From positions 930,001 to 994,000 of the forward strand of contig NZ_BMQB01000001.1 in the NCBI RefSeq assembly GCF_014647895.1: a stretch of DNA of 64,000 nt, given 5' to 3'. Source of the stretch: Pilimelia anulata (GTDB lineage Bacteria > Actinomycetota > Actinomycetes > Mycobacteriales > Micromonosporaceae). Below the pieces are notes generated by a model, which had not been told where the DNA came from, ran no database searches, and saw nothing but the letters and a program-made list of their open reading frames with translations. The position numbers were made by a program, and so were the translations under genes. This document shows positions 10,469 to 21,149 of this stretch, one piece after another. The first letter of the stretch is position 1; each line of letters opens with the position of its first letter.

Positions 10469-10490
10469 GAACCGTAAGGTACCACTTACC
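10456..10490. promoter_or_regulatory. ArsR-type operator spanning promoter and start codon
   Basis: GGTAAGTGG (10456-10464) and CCACTTACC (10482-10490) are a perfect 9-bp inverted repeat with a 17-nt spacer. On the minus strand the outer arm is immediately before the TACCTT -10 box and the inner arm covers codons 2-5 of the ArsR gene. A dimeric repressor bound here would block initiation. Confidence 0.65.
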
Positions 10491-10557
10491 GCCGCGCCCG
10501 GCCGGGAATCGGGCATCCGCCCGGATCGGGGCGGACCGTCGATGTCGTACCCGTGCG

Positions 10558-10563
10558 TACGCT
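10558..10563 (+). promoter_or_regulatory. -10 box (TACGCT) for uvrC
   Basis: TACGCT ends 7 nt before the ATG at 10571 and no ribosome site lies between, so the uvrC transcript is probably leaderless. Confidence 0.5.
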
Positions 10564-10570
10564 TGTCGGT

Positions 10571-12568
10571 ATGGCGGACCCCGCGACCTACCGACCCGCG
10601 TCGGGCACCATCCCGGACGCGCCCGGGGTGTACCGGTTCCACGACGCCGCGGGCCGGGTCATCTACGTGGGCAAGGCCAAGAGCCTGCGCAGCCGCCTGA
10701 ACTCGTACTTCGCCGACCTCGCCGGCCTGCACCAGCGCACCCGGCAGATGGTCACCACCGCCGTCCGGGTCGACTGGGTGACCGTGGCCAGCGAGGTCGA
10801 GGCGCTCCAGTTGGAGTACACCTGGATCAAGGAGCACGACCCGCGGTTCAACGTCCGCTACCGGGACGACAAGTCCTACCCGTACCTCGCGGTCACGCTG
10901 TTCGAGGAGTACCCGCGGCTACAGGTCATGCGGGGGGAGAAGAAGCCCGGCGTCCGCTACTTCGGGCCGTACTCGCACGCCTGGGCCATCCGCGAGACGC
11001 TGGACCTGCTGCTGCGCGTCTTCCCCGCCCGCACCTGCTCGACCGGGGTGTTCCGGCGGATGCGGCAGATCGGCCGCCCCTGCCTGCTCGGCGACATCGG
11101 CAAGTGCGCCGCGCCCTGCGTCGACCGGGTGTCCGCCGCCGAGCACCGGGGGATCGTCGAGGACTTCGTCGACTTCATGGCGGGCCGCACGCACGGCCTG
11201 GAGAAGCGGCTCGAACGCGAGATGCAGGCCGCCTCCGCCGAGCTGGAGTTCGAGCGGGCCGCCCGGCTGCGCGACGACCTCGCCGCGCTGCGCCGGGCGC
11301 TGGCCAAGCAGGCGGTCGTGCTCACCGACGGCACCGAGGCCGACGTGGTCGCGTTCGCCGAGGACGAGTTGCAGGCCGCCGTCCAGGTCTTCCACGTCCG
11401 GGACGGGCGGGTCCGCGGCCAGCGCGGCTGGGTGGTGGAGAAGACCGAGGAGCTGACCACCGGCGACCTGGTGCACCACTTTTGCTCCCAGGTGTACGGC
11501 GGGCGGTCCGGCGAGGGCGACGTACCCCGGGAGCTGCTCGTCCCGGCGCTGCCCGGCGACGCCGACGCGCTCGCCGACTGGCTGAGCGAGCACCGCGGCT
11601 CCCGGGTCGGCCTGCGGGTGCCGCAGCGCGGCGCCAAGCGGGCGCTGCTGGACACCGTCGCCCGCAACGCCGGCCAGACCCTCGCCCAGCACAAGCTGCG
11701 CCGGGTCGGCGACCTGACCGCCCGCAGCCGGGCGCTGGAGGAGCTGGCCGAGGCGCTGGGCATGGCCAGCGGGCCGCTGCGGATCGAGTGCGTGGACGTG
11801 TCCCAGCTCCACGGCACCGACGTGGTCGCCAGCCTGGTCGTGTTCGAGGACGGCGCCCCCCGCAGGAGTGACTACCGCACGTTCGCCGTCCGCGGCGACG
11901 CCGGCGTGGACGACCTCGCCGCGCTCGCCGAGGTGGTCCGGCGGCGGTTCGCCCGGGGCGACGCCGAGGAGGCCGCCGCGGCCGCCGAGCCGGCCGCCGG
12001 TGCCGCGCCGGTGGGGCGGCCGCGGCGGTTCGCGTACCCGCCGCAGCTCTTCGTCGTCGACGGCGGGCAGCCGCAGGTCAACGCCGTCGCCGCCGCGCTG
12101 GCCGAGCGGGGCGTGACCGACCTGACCGTGGTCGGGCTGGCCAAGCGGATGGAGGAGCTGTGGCTGCCGGGCGAGGCGTTCCCGGTGATCCTGCCGCGGA
12201 CCTCCGGCGCGCTGTACCTGCTCCAGCACCTGCGCGACGAGGCGCACGACTTCGCGATCCGGTTCCACCGCAAGCGGCGTTCGCGCCGGATGACCGAGTC
12301 GGCGCTGGACGGCATCGCCGGGCTGGGCGACGCGCGGCGCAAGGCGCTGCTGCGGCACTTCGGCTCGCTGAAGCGGCTGGCCGCGGCCGGCGCCGAGGAG
12401 ATCATGGAGGTGCCCGGCGTCGGCCGCCGCACCGCCGAGGCGATCCTCGCTGTCCTCGCCGAACCGGACCCCGCCCCGCCCGCCGGCCCGGACGGCCACG
12501 CCGGGTCCGCCCCGCCCGCCGAATCGGACATCGCGCCCACCGAGCCCGTCGCCGCCGGCCCCGGTTAG
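10571..12568 (+). CDS. uvrC: Excinuclease ABC subunit C (UvrC)
   Basis: The dual-incision nuclease of nucleotide excision repair, 665 residues. The GIY-YIG domain is at about 14-95 ([20 protein letters not shown]). The UVR motif that contacts UvrB lies near 205-240 ([20 protein letters not shown]). The RNase H-like nuclease domain includes [16 protein letters not shown] and [13 protein letters not shown]. The C-terminal helix-hairpin-helix pair includes [20 protein letters not shown] and [12 protein letters not shown]. An Ala/Pro-rich insertion (about 460-485) separates two nuclease blocks, and a Pro/Ala-rich tail extends the end. An upstream in-frame ATG at 10553 exists, but the -10 box spacing favours 10571. 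It leads into rapZ-yvcK-whiA, a conserved actinobacterial order. Confidence 0.96.
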   Translation: MADPATYRPASGTIPDAPGVYRFHDAAGRVIYVGKAKSLRSRLNSYFADLAGLHQRTRQMVTTAVRVDWVTVASEVEALQLEYTWIKEHDPRFNVRYRDDKSYPYLAVTLFEEYPRLQVMRGEKKPGVRYFGPYSHAWAIRETLDLLLRVFPARTCSTGVFRRMRQIGRPCLLGDIGKCAAPCVDRVSAAEHRGIVEDFVDFMAGRTHGLEKRLEREMQAASAELEFERAARLRDDLAALRRALAKQAVVLTDGTEADVVAFAEDELQAAVQVFHVRDGRVRGQRGWVVEKTEELTTGDLVHHFCSQVYGGRSGEGDVPRELLVPALPGDADALADWLSEHRGSRVGLRVPQRGAKRALLDTVARNAGQTLAQHKLRRVGDLTARSRALEELAEALGMASGPLRIECVDVSQLHGTDVVASLVVFEDGAPRRSDYRTFAVRGDAGVDDLAALAEVVRRRFARGDAEEAAAAAEPAAGAAPVGRPRRFAYPPQLFVVDGGQPQVNAVAAALAERGVTDLTVVGLAKRMEELWLPGEAFPVILPRTSGALYLLQHLRDEAHDFAIRFHRKRRSRRMTESALDGIAGLGDARRKALLRHFGSLKRLAAAGAEEIMEVPGVGRRTAEAILAVLAEPDPAPPAGPDGHAGSAPPAESDIAPTEPVAAGPG

Positions 12569-12656
12569 CCGGGCCCGTCACCGCCCGGCGCCCGCCGGGG
12601 CCAGCGCATAGGATCGCCAACAGTGGCCGCTCGCCGGCCGAGGGAGGAGCCAGCAC

Positions 12657-13556
12657 GTGTCCAGTGACGTACCCCCGGCCGGGGTCCCGCCCCGGTCGGC
12701 GATGGCGCTGCTCGTGGTCACCGGGCTCTCCGGCGGCGGGCGCAGCACCGTGGCGCGGGCGCTGGAGAACGTCGGCTACTACGTCGTCGACAACCTCCCG
12801 CAGGCGCTGATGGTGGAGATGGCCGAGCTGGCGTACGCCGCCGGCGGCAACGCCCGGCACACCGCCATGGTCCTGGACGTGCGCAGCAGCGCCTTCTCCA
12901 CCGACATGACCGGCGCGATCCGGCAGCTCCGGGCCCGCGGCTTCCAGCCCAAGGTCGTCTTCGTGGACGCCGCCGACGACACGCTCATCCGCCGGTTCGA
13001 GAGCGTCCGCCGGGCGCACCCGCTGCAGGGCTCCGGCCGGCTCTCCGACGGCATCGCCACCGAGCGCACGATGCTCGCCGAGGCGCGCGAGCTGGCCGAC
13101 GTCCTCATCGACACCACCCACCTGAACCCCAACCAGCTCCGCGCCCGGGTGGAGGAGATGTTCGGCGCCGAGGAGGCGCGGGCGCTGCAGGTGACCGTCC
13201 TGTCGTTCGGCTTCAAGTACGGCATCCCGCAGGACGCCGACTTCGTCGTCGACGCGCGCTTCCTGCCGAACCCGTACTGGGTGCCCGAGCTGCGCGACTT
13301 CACCGGCCAGCGGGCCGAGGTGAGCCGGTACGTGCTGACCCAGCGCGGCGCCGGCTCGTTCATCGAGACGTACGCCCGGATGGTCAACGCGACCGCGCCG
13401 GGCTTCGCCCGCGAGGGCAAGCGGTACGTGACCGTCGCGGTCGGCTGCACCGGCGGCAAGCACCGCAGCGTGGCGCTGGCCGAGGAGCTGGCCACCCGGC
13501 TCCAGCAGGTCGGCCTGGTCGCCCACACCCAGCACCGGGACCTGGGGCGCGAGTGA
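12657..13556 (+). CDS. rapZ: RapZ/YvcJ-type nucleotide-binding protein
   Basis: A 299-residue P-loop protein. In E. coli RapZ tunes GlmZ/GlmY small RNAs and amino-sugar synthesis; in actinobacteria its target is not established. The GTG at 12657 follows GAGGGAGGAG. The P-loop is GLSGGGRST, with Arg in place of the usual Lys, a substitution I recall as common in actinobacterial members. Other family motifs are GYYVVDNLP, the VVFVDAADDTLIRRF region, FGFKYGIPQDADFVVDARFLPNPYW and the C-terminal AVGCTGGKHRSVALAEEL. Its stop overlaps the yvcK start (GTGA), so the two are translated together, and whiA follows. Confidence 0.95.
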   Translation: MSSDVPPAGVPPRSAMALLVVTGLSGGGRSTVARALENVGYYVVDNLPQALMVEMAELAYAAGGNARHTAMVLDVRSSAFSTDMTGAIRQLRARGFQPKVVFVDAADDTLIRRFESVRRAHPLQGSGRLSDGIATERTMLAEARELADVLIDTTHLNPNQLRARVEEMFGAEEARALQVTVLSFGFKYGIPQDADFVVDARFLPNPYWVPELRDFTGQRAEVSRYVLTQRGAGSFIETYARMVNATAPGFAREGKRYVTVAVGCTGGKHRSVALAEELATRLQQVGLVAHTQHRDLGRE

Positions 13557-14518
13557 GCGGCGCACCCTGCCGGGTGGTCGCCTTCGGCGGCGGCCGCGGC
13601 CTGTCCGCGTCGCTGCGCGCACTGCGCACCAGCGCCGCCAAGCTCGAACTCGACCTCACCGCGGTGGTCACCGTCGGCGACGACGGCGGGTCCAGCGGCC
13701 GGCTGCGCGACGAGCGCGGCGGCCTGCCCCCCGGCGACCTGCGCAAGGCGCTGGCCGCGCTGGCCGCCGACGACCCGGACAGCGCCCGCACGATCGACCT
13801 GTTCGAGTACCGGTACGGCGGCGACCCCGGCCCGCTCACCGGCCACGCCGTCGGCAACCTGGTGCTGTGCGGGCTGATGGAGATGCTCGGCGACCCGGTC
13901 GCCGCGCTGGAGCACGTCGGCGCCATGGTCGGGGCGCAGGGTCGGGTGCTGCCGATGTCCTGCGAGCCGGTCGGGATCGAGGCCGACGTGGTCGGCCGGG
14001 ACCCGGCCGAGCCGGAGCGGATCGCCACCGTCCGCGGCCAGCACGCCGTCGCCGTCACCCCCGGCCGGGTGGTCGCGCTGCGGCTGGCCCCGCCCGGCCC
14101 GGCCGCCTGCCCGGAGGCGGTCGCCGCGGTCCGCGCCGCCGACGTGCTGATCTTCGGCCCCGGGAGCTGGTACACCAGCGTGCTGCCGCACCTGCTCGTG
14201 CCGGACCTGGCCGCGGCGATCGTGGCCAGCCCGGCCGCCCGGATCGTCACGCTGAACCTCGCCCCGGACCGGGAGACCGACGGCCTGTCGCTGGCCGGGC
14301 ACCTGGCCGCGCTGCGCCACTACCTGCCCGCGCTGCGGGTCGACACCGTCCTCGCCGACACCCGCGCGGTCGGCGACCCCGACCCGGTGGCCCGGGCCGC
14401 GGCGTCGCTCGGCGCCCGGCTCGTGACCGCGTCCGTGGCGGTCGCCGACGGTGACCCGCGGCACGATCCCGCCGCTCTGGGGGCCGCGCTGGTTCCCCTG
14501 CTCGCTTCCGCTCGTTAA
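13553..14518 (+). CDS. yvcK: YvcK/CofD-like protein
   Basis: A 321-residue member of the CofD-like family that includes Bacillus YvcK and the mycobacterial CuvA. YvcK is linked to carbon metabolism and cell-wall growth and binds UDP-sugars. The GTG start overlaps the rapZ stop. Motifs are FGGGRGLSASLRAL at the N-terminus, VTVGDDGGSSGRLR, PPGDLRKALAAL, HAVGNLVLCGLME and FGPGSWYTSVLPHLLV. Length is normal. It is not CofD itself, because the F420 genes are absent and the sequence follows the YvcK pattern. Location between rapZ and whiA is the conserved actinobacterial arrangement. Confidence 0.94.
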   Translation: MSGAPCRVVAFGGGRGLSASLRALRTSAAKLELDLTAVVTVGDDGGSSGRLRDERGGLPPGDLRKALAALAADDPDSARTIDLFEYRYGGDPGPLTGHAVGNLVLCGLMEMLGDPVAALEHVGAMVGAQGRVLPMSCEPVGIEADVVGRDPAEPERIATVRGQHAVAVTPGRVVALRLAPPGPAACPEAVAAVRAADVLIFGPGSWYTSVLPHLLVPDLAAAIVASPAARIVTLNLAPDRETDGLSLAGHLAALRHYLPALRVDTVLADTRAVGDPDPVARAAASLGARLVTASVAVADGDPRHDPAALGAALVPLLASAR

Positions 14519-14563
14519 GACTGTGAACCGCATCCCCACCGGCCCCGCGAGGTGAACTACCAG

Positions 14564-15544
14564 ATGGCGATGACCGCTGCGGTCAAGGACGAGTTGAGCA
14601 GGGTCGACGTACCCAAACCCTGCTGTCGCAAGTCCGAGATGACCGCCCTGCTGCGCTTCGCCGGCGGCCTGCACATCGTCTCCGGCCGCGTGGTCGTCGA
14701 GGCCGAGCTGGACACCGGCGCGGTCGCCCGACGGCTGCGCCGGGAGATCGCCGAGGTGTACGGCTACTCCAGCGAGATCCACGTGCTCGCCTCCGGCGGG
14801 CTGCGCAAGGGCAGCCACTACATCGTCCGGGTGGTCAAGGACGGCGAAGCGCTGGCCCGGCAGACCGGCCTGCTCGACGTCCGCGGGCGCCCCGTGCGCG
14901 GACTGCCGCCGCACGTCGTGGCCGCGAACGTGTGCTGCGCCGTCGCCGCCTGGCGCGGCGCGTTCACCGCGCACGGCTCGCTCACCGAGCCCGGCCGCTC
15001 CTGCGCGCTGGAGATCACCTGCCCCGGCCCGGAGGCGGCGCTCGCGCTCGTCGGCTCCGCCCGGCGGATCGGCATCACCGCCAAGGCCCGCGAGGTCCGC
15101 GGCGTCGACCGGGTGGTGGTCAAGGACGGCGACGCGATCAGCGCCCTGCTCACCCGCATCGGCGCCCACTCCTCGGTGCTGTCCTGGGAGGAGCGGCGGG
15201 TCCGCCGCGAGGTGCGGGCGACGGCGAACCGGCTGGCCAACTTCGACGACGCGAACCTGCGCCGGTCCGCCCGGGCCGCCGTGGCCGCCGCCGCCCGGGT
15301 CACCCGGGCGCTGGAGATCCTCGCCGACGAGGCCCCCGGCCACCTCACCACCGCGGGCGCGCTGCGGCTGGAGCACCGGCAGGCGTCGCTGGAGGAGCTG
15401 GGCGCGCTGGCCGACCCGCCGCTGACCAAGGACGCCATCGCCGGCCGGATCCGGCGGCTGCTCGCGCTCGCCGACAAGCGCGCCCGCGAGCTGGGCATCC
15501 CGGACACGGAGGCCGCCGTCACCCCGGAGATGCTCACCTGCTGA
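14564..15544 (+). CDS. whiA: Sporulation and division regulator WhiA
   Basis: A 326-residue DNA-binding protein with a LAGLIDADG-type N-terminal fold and a C-terminal helix-turn-helix. In Streptomyces it activates sporulation-septation genes together with WhiB. The ATG at 14564 ([14 protein letters not shown]) matches the usual WhiA N-terminus and follows GAGGTG; a GTG at 14552 is also in frame. Conserved blocks are [57 protein letters not shown] and [20 protein letters not shown] (the HTH). A morphologically complex or hyphal actinomycete is plausible, but WhiA also occurs in non-sporulating species. Confidence 0.96.
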   Translation: MAMTAAVKDELSRVDVPKPCCRKSEMTALLRFAGGLHIVSGRVVVEAELDTGAVARRLRREIAEVYGYSSEIHVLASGGLRKGSHYIVRVVKDGEALARQTGLLDVRGRPVRGLPPHVVAANVCCAVAAWRGAFTAHGSLTEPGRSCALEITCPGPEAALALVGSARRIGITAKAREVRGVDRVVVKDGDAISALLTRIGAHSSVLSWEERRVRREVRATANRLANFDDANLRRSARAAVAAAARVTRALEILADEAPGHLTTAGALRLEHRQASLEELGALADPPLTKDAIAGRIRRLLALADKRARELGIPDTEAAVTPEMLTC

Positions 15545-15565
15545 ACCGGGCGGGCGCCCGCGGGT

Positions 15566-16673
<1,108 letters not shown>

Positions 16674-16674
<1 letters not shown>

Positions 16675-17888
16675 TGCGCTCGGTCGACGACCTGCTCGCC
16701 GAGGGCGTGAAGGGCCAGCGCGTACTCGTGCGCGCCGACCTGAACGTCCCGCTGCGCGAGGGCGCCGACGGCAGCCGGGCCATCGCCGACGACGGCCGGA
16801 TCCGCGCCGCCGTGCCGACCATCGACGCGCTGCGCGCCGCGGGCGCCGCCGTCCTCGTCTGCTCCCACCTGGGGCGGCCGAAGGGCGCGCCGGACCCGGC
16901 GTACACGCTCGCGCCGGTGGCCGCGCGGCTCGGCGAGCTGCTCGACGCCGAGGTGGCGTTCGCGGCCGACACCGTCGGCCCGGCCGCCCGGGCGGCGGCC
17001 GCCGGGCTGGCCCCCGGCGGCGTCGCGCTGCTGGAGAACCTGCGCTTCAACCCCGGCGAGACCAGCAAGGACGCCGCCGAGCGGGGCGCGTTCGCCGACG
17101 CCCTGGCCGCGCTCGCCGACCGGTACGTCGACGACGCGTTCGGCGCCGTGCACCGCGAGCACGCCAGCGTGGTGGACGTCGCCCGGCGCCGCCCGGCCGC
17201 CGCGGGCCGGCTGGTGCTGACCGAGCTGGCCGTGCTGCGCCGGCTCACCGCCGACGTGGCCCAGCCGTACGCGGTCGTGCTCGGCGGGTCGAAGGTCTCC
17301 GACAAGCTGGCCGTGATCCGGGCGCTGCTGCCCCGGGTCGACAAGCTGCTGGTCGGCGGCGGGATGTGCTTCACGTTCCTGCGCGCGCAGGGTCACGGCA
17401 TCGGGAGGTCGCTGGTCGAGGACGAGATGGTGGACACCTGCCGCGAGCTGCTGGCCAGCGCCGGCGACAAGCTCGTGCTGCCCACCGACATCGTCGCCGC
17501 CACCGCGTTCGTCGCCGACGCCGCGCACGCCGTCGTACCGGCCGACGCGATCCCGGACGACCGGCTCGGCCTGGACATCGGCCCCGCCAGCGTGGCCGCC
17601 TTCGCGGCGGCGCTGGCCGGCAGCCGGACGGTGTTCTGGAACGGCCCGATGGGCGTGTTCGAGCTGGCCCCGTTCGCGGCCGGCACCCGCGGGGTGGCCG
17701 AGGCCATCGCCGGGCTGGACGCGTTCACCGTGGTCGGCGGCGGCGACTCCGCCGCCGCGGTCCGGGCGCTGGGCATCGGCGAGGACCGGTTCGGGCACAT
17801 CTCCACCGGCGGCGGTGCGTCGCTGGAGTACCTGGAGGGCCGGGTACTGCCCGGCGTGGCCGTGCTCGACGAGGAGGGGCAGCGGTGA
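16674..17888 (+). CDS. pgk: Phosphoglycerate kinase
   Basis: Transfers phosphate from 1,3-bisphosphoglycerate to ADP. It has 404 residues. The ATG overlaps the gap stop by one base. Motifs include [11 protein letters not shown], the substrate-binding [30 protein letters not shown], the [13 protein letters not shown] segment, [11 protein letters not shown] and the nucleotide-binding [10 protein letters not shown] and GGGDSAAAV. The C-terminal [17 protein letters not shown] is intact. Its stop overlaps the tpiA start, so the three glycolytic proteins are translationally coupled. Confidence 0.97.
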
Positions 17889-18676
17889 CCGCGCCGACCC
17901 GCCGGCCGCTGATGGCCGGCAACTGGAAGATGAACCTCAACCACCTCGAGGCGATCGCGCTGGTGCAGAAGCTGGCCTTCAGCCTCAGCGAGAAGCAGCT
18001 CACCGACGTCGAGGTCGTGGTGCTGCCGCCGTACGTGGACCTGCGCAGCGTGCAGACCCTGGTCGACGGCGACAAGCTGCTGCTCGGCTACGGCGCGCAG
18101 GACCTGTCGGCGCACGCCGGCGGCGCGTACACCGGCGAGGTCAGCGGCGCGCTGCTGGCCAAGCTCGGCTGCGCGTACGTGGTGGTCGGGCACTCGGAGC
18201 GGCGGCAGTACCACGCCGAGGACGACGCCCTGGTCAACGCCAAGATCAAGGCGGCGCTGACGCACGAGCTGACGCCGATCGTCTGCGTCGGCGAGGGCCT
18301 GTCCGTCCGCGAGGCCGGCGAACACGTCGCGCACACGGTCGCCCAGCTCGACGGGGCGCTCGCCGGGCTGTCGGCGGCGCAGGTGGCGAAGCTGGTCGTC
18401 GCGTACGAGCCGGTCTGGGCCATCGGCACCGGCCGCACCGCCACCCCGGCGGACGCCCAGGAGGTCATCGGGGCGCTGCGCGCCCGGCTGGCCGAGGTGC
18501 ACGGCGCGGACGTCGCCGGCGGGGTGCGGCTGCTGTACGGCGGCTCGGTCAAGGCCGGCAACATCGCGGCCATCATGGCCGAGCCGGACATCGACGGCGC
18601 GCTGGTCGGCGGGGCCAGCCTCGACGCCGAGGAGTTCGCCACGATCGCCCGGTTCCCGGAGCACATCACCCGCTGA
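17885..18676 (+). CDS. tpiA: Triose-phosphate isomerase
   Basis: Interconverts dihydroxyacetone phosphate and glyceraldehyde-3-phosphate. It has 263 residues. The GTG start overlaps the pgk stop (GTGA) and gives [19 protein letters not shown], with the catalytic Lys in NWKMN. The catalytic His is in VVGHSERR, the catalytic Glu in [11 protein letters not shown], and the phosphate-binding loop is [12 protein letters not shown] 212-nt gap without a gene separates it from secG, which probably has its own promoter. Confidence 0.97.
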   Translation: MTAPTRRPLMAGNWKMNLNHLEAIALVQKLAFSLSEKQLTDVEVVVLPPYVDLRSVQTLVDGDKLLLGYGAQDLSAHAGGAYTGEVSGALLAKLGCAYVVVGHSERRQYHAEDDALVNAKIKAALTHELTPIVCVGEGLSVREAGEHVAHTVAQLDGALAGLSAAQVAKLVVAYEPVWAIGTGRTATPADAQEVIGALRARLAEVHGADVAGGVRLLYGGSVKAGNIAAIMAEPDIDGALVGGASLDAEEFATIARFPEHITR

Positions 18677-18888
18677 CCGCCGTCGGGCCGGCCCGGGCAC
18701 ATCGGGTCGGCCCGGCGCGGCGCCGGGCGGCGCGCCGGGGCGCCGGGGGATTCCGCCCGGATCGGTGCCCGGTGCCCGCCTCGGCGCGATCCGGGGATCA
18801 TCGGCCGGTAAGGTGGCGCCCGGGCAACCGCGGCACGCCGGTGGCCGGTATTCTTGCGGTGCTTTTCGCTGAGAGGACGTCGTACGCC

Positions 18889-19143
18889 ATGCCGATCTGG
18901 TTCGCATACATCCTGGTGGGCCTGCTGCTGCTCAGCAGCATCCTGCTCACCCTGCTGGTCCTGCTGCACCGCGGCAAGGGCGGCGGCATGTCCAGCATGT
19001 TCGGCGGCGGCGTGAGCACCAGCCTGGCCGGGTCCTCGGTGGCGGAGCGCAACCTCGACCGGTACACGATCCTCGTCGGCGTGGTCTGGTTCGCCTGCGT
19101 GGTGGGCCTGGGCTTCTGGCTGAAGCTCGCCGACATCTCCTGA
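18889..19143 (+). CDS. secG: Preprotein translocase subunit SecG
   Basis: An 84-residue accessory membrane subunit of the SecYEG export channel. The ATG at 18889 follows GAGAGG and gives MPIWFAYILVGLLLLSSILL. Two transmembrane helices lie at about 4-27 and 57-78, joined by the conserved loop LHRGKGGGMSSMFGGGVSTS. Position directly downstream of gap-pgk-tpiA is widely conserved in bacteria and supports the call. A hairpin terminator follows. Confidence 0.95.
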   Translation: MPIWFAYILVGLLLLSSILLTLLVLLHRGKGGGMSSMFGGGVSTSLAGSSVAERNLDRYTILVGVVWFACVVGLGFWLKLADIS

Positions 19144-19157
19144 CCGCCGCACCCGCG

Positions 19158-19187
19158 CACCCGGCCCGCCGCCCGCGGCGCCGGGTG
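19158..19187 (+). terminator. Putative terminator after secG
   Basis: CACCCGGC (19158-19165) pairs with GCCGGGTG (19180-19187) around a GC-rich loop. It lies between secG and the convergent pentose phosphate operon, whose last gene ends at 19296. Confidence 0.5.
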
Positions 19188-19295
19188 CTCGCGCGTCCGT
19201 CGCCGGCGTGAGCCAGCGCCGCGGATTCGCTGGTCGGGCCGCGGCCGCGCCGCTGGTTCGCCATCCGTACCCGCGGGAGAACCGCGGCGCGGTGG

Positions 19296-20093
19296 TCAGC
19301 GCAGGCTGCGCAGGCGCGGCGGCACGTCGGCCGCCGCGTGCCGGTCCAGCAGCCACAGCGTGCGGCTGAGCCCGTGCACGCCGGCCGCCGGTACCTGCAC
19401 CGGCCCGGCCCCCGACAGCCCCAGCCGCACCGCCGCGGCCTTCTCCCGCCCGGCGGCGATCAGCCAGATCTCCTCGGCGGTGTTCAGCGCCGGCAGGGTC
19501 AGCGTGATCCGGTTCGGCGGCGGCTTCGGGCTGCCCCGCACCGCGCTGACCGGCCGCGTCTCGTAGGTGACCGGGTGCTCGGGGAACACCGAGGCGACGT
19601 GCGCGTCCGGGCCGATGCCGAGCAGCAGCACGTCGAAGTGGGGGAGGGTGGCGTGCCCCGGCCCGGCCGCGGCGGCCAGCTCGGCGGCGTACCGGGCGGC
19701 GGCCGCCTCGGGGTCGTTGCCGTCGGGGCCGTCGCTGGCCGGCATGGGGTGCACCCGGTCCGGGTCCAGCGGCAGGCTGTCCAGCAGCGCCGCCCGGGCC
19801 TGCGTCTCGTTGCGGTCCGGGTCGCCGGCGGGCAGGAACCGCTCGTCGCCCCACCACACGTCGACCCGGGCCCAGTCCACGGCCTCGCGGGCCGGGCTGC
19901 GGCCCAGCGCCCGGTACACCCGGTCGGCCACGCCGCCGCCGGTCAGCACCACGCAGGCGGCGCCGCGGGCGGCCTGGGCGTCGACCAGCCGGACGGCCAG
20001 CCGCGCCGCGGCCGCCTCGGCGAGCACGTCGGCGTCGGCGTGCACGACGACGGCGGCCTCGGTGCCGTTGGCGTTGATCGGGGCGACGCTCAC
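19296..20093 (-). CDS. pgl: 6-phosphogluconolactonase
   Basis: Hydrolyses 6-phosphogluconolactone, the second step of the oxidative pentose phosphate pathway. It has 265 residues. The GTG at 20093 overlaps the opcA stop (GTGA). The DevB/Pgl pattern is clear: VVLTGGGVADRVYRAL, VDVWWGDERFLPAGDPDRNET, HFDVLLLGIGPDAHVASVFP and LTLPALNTAEEIWLIAAG. It is the last gene of the tkt-tal-pgi-zwf-opcA-pgl unit and directly follows the G6PDH assembly factor. Confidence 0.95.
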   Translation of the reverse strand: MSVAPINANGTEAAVVVHADADVLAEAAAARLAVRLVDAQAARGAACVVLTGGGVADRVYRALGRSPAREAVDWARVDVWWGDERFLPAGDPDRNETQARAALLDSLPLDPDRVHPMPASDGPDGNDPEAAAARYAAELAAAAGPGHATLPHFDVLLLGIGPDAHVASVFPEHPVTYETRPVSAVRGSPKPPPNRITLTLPALNTAEEIWLIAAGREKAAAVRLGLSGAGPVQVPAAGVHGLSRTLWLLDRHAAADVPPRLRSLR

Positions 20094-21076
20094 GCCCCCA
20101 CCGCCGAGGCCGACAGCGCGACCGGGTCGCGCCAGACGTGCACCCGGTGGCCGGCCCGGTCGTCCAGGCCGGTGATCCCGGACAGCGCGCCGAGCGCGTC
20201 GGCGTACACCTGGTCGGCGTCGAGCCGGCGCAGTTCCTCGGCCAGCTCCTCGCCGAGCGGGCGGCGGGTCAGCGGCAGGTGCTGGTCGGCCTGGCCGGTG
20301 CGGCTGAACACCGCCCGGTCGCCGTCCCGGGTGAGCACCAGCTCGTCGCCGTTGGCGCAGGTCAGCGCGACCGTACGCATCCGCGGCGCGTCCGCCGCCG
20401 GCTCCAGCGTCGGGGTCACGCCCAGCCGGGCGCCCAGCCAGCCGCTCATCACCGCGGCGGTCGGGTCGGCCATCGGCGCGACGATCCGGGCGCCGATCAC
20501 GGTGGCCGGGCGGGCGTCCAGCGCCCCGGCGACCAGCGTGCGCCACGGGGTGATCCGGGTCCAGATCAGGTCGGTGTCGCCGGGGGCGTAGTCGGCCGCC
20601 CGCTGGCGCAGCGCCGCGGTCGGGTCGCTGGCCTGGGCAGCGTCGGTGATCCGCCGGTCGGCGACGACGCCGAGGAAGTCCGTGGCGATCTGCTCCGGCG
20701 CCTCCCGGTGCCACCAGGTGACCACCGGCACGTCCGGGACGAGCAGCGGCATCACCACCGACTCGGCGTGCAGGGCCAGCCGGCCGTACATCCGCATGAC
20801 GATCGCCTCGCACGGCCCCAGCCGGCCGCCGACGACGATCTCGGCGTCCAGCCGGCTGGTCGGCCGCTCGATGTCCGAGCGCACGACCATGAGCAGCCGG
20901 CACGGGTGCGCCGCCGCCGCGATGGTCGCCGCCGCCTCGGCCTCGTGTACCTGGGCCTCGTCCACGACGACGATGAGCGACAGGGCCATGCCGCTGGCCA
21001 CGCCGCCGGCGCTGCGCCGCTCGGCGGCGAGCGCCGTGACGACCCGGGCGCCGCTGGTGTCCCAGAGGGAGATCAT
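20090..21076 (-). CDS. opcA: Glucose-6-phosphate dehydrogenase assembly protein OpcA
   Basis: A 328-residue protein needed for assembly and activity of glucose-6-phosphate dehydrogenase in actinobacteria and cyanobacteria; not an enzyme itself. The ATG at 21076 (MISLWDTSGARVVTALAAER) follows AGGAGGTG; the frame is open upstream to 21148 but lacks such a site. Conserved parts are HPCRLLMVVRSD, the HAESVVMPLLVPDVPVVTWW block and LIWTRITPWRTLVAGALD. It lies 73 nt after zwf and overlaps pgl, which is the standard arrangement. Confidence 0.95.
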   Translation of the reverse strand: MISLWDTSGARVVTALAAERRSAGGVASGMALSLIVVVDEAQVHEAEAAATIAAAAHPCRLLMVVRSDIERPTSRLDAEIVVGGRLGPCEAIVMRMYGRLALHAESVVMPLLVPDVPVVTWWHREAPEQIATDFLGVVADRRITDAAQASDPTAALRQRAADYAPGDTDLIWTRITPWRTLVAGALDARPATVIGARIVAPMADPTAAVMSGWLGARLGVTPTLEPAADAPRMRTVALTCANGDELVLTRDGDRAVFSRTGQADQHLPLTRRPLGEELAEELRRLDADQVYADALGALSGITGLDDRAGHRVHVWRDPVALSASAVGA

Positions 21077-21149
21077 CCGCACCTCCTGATGGTCGGCCCG
21101 GCCGGGTCGGGCCCGGCAGCGGGGTGGGGCGATTGCGGCGTACGCCACT

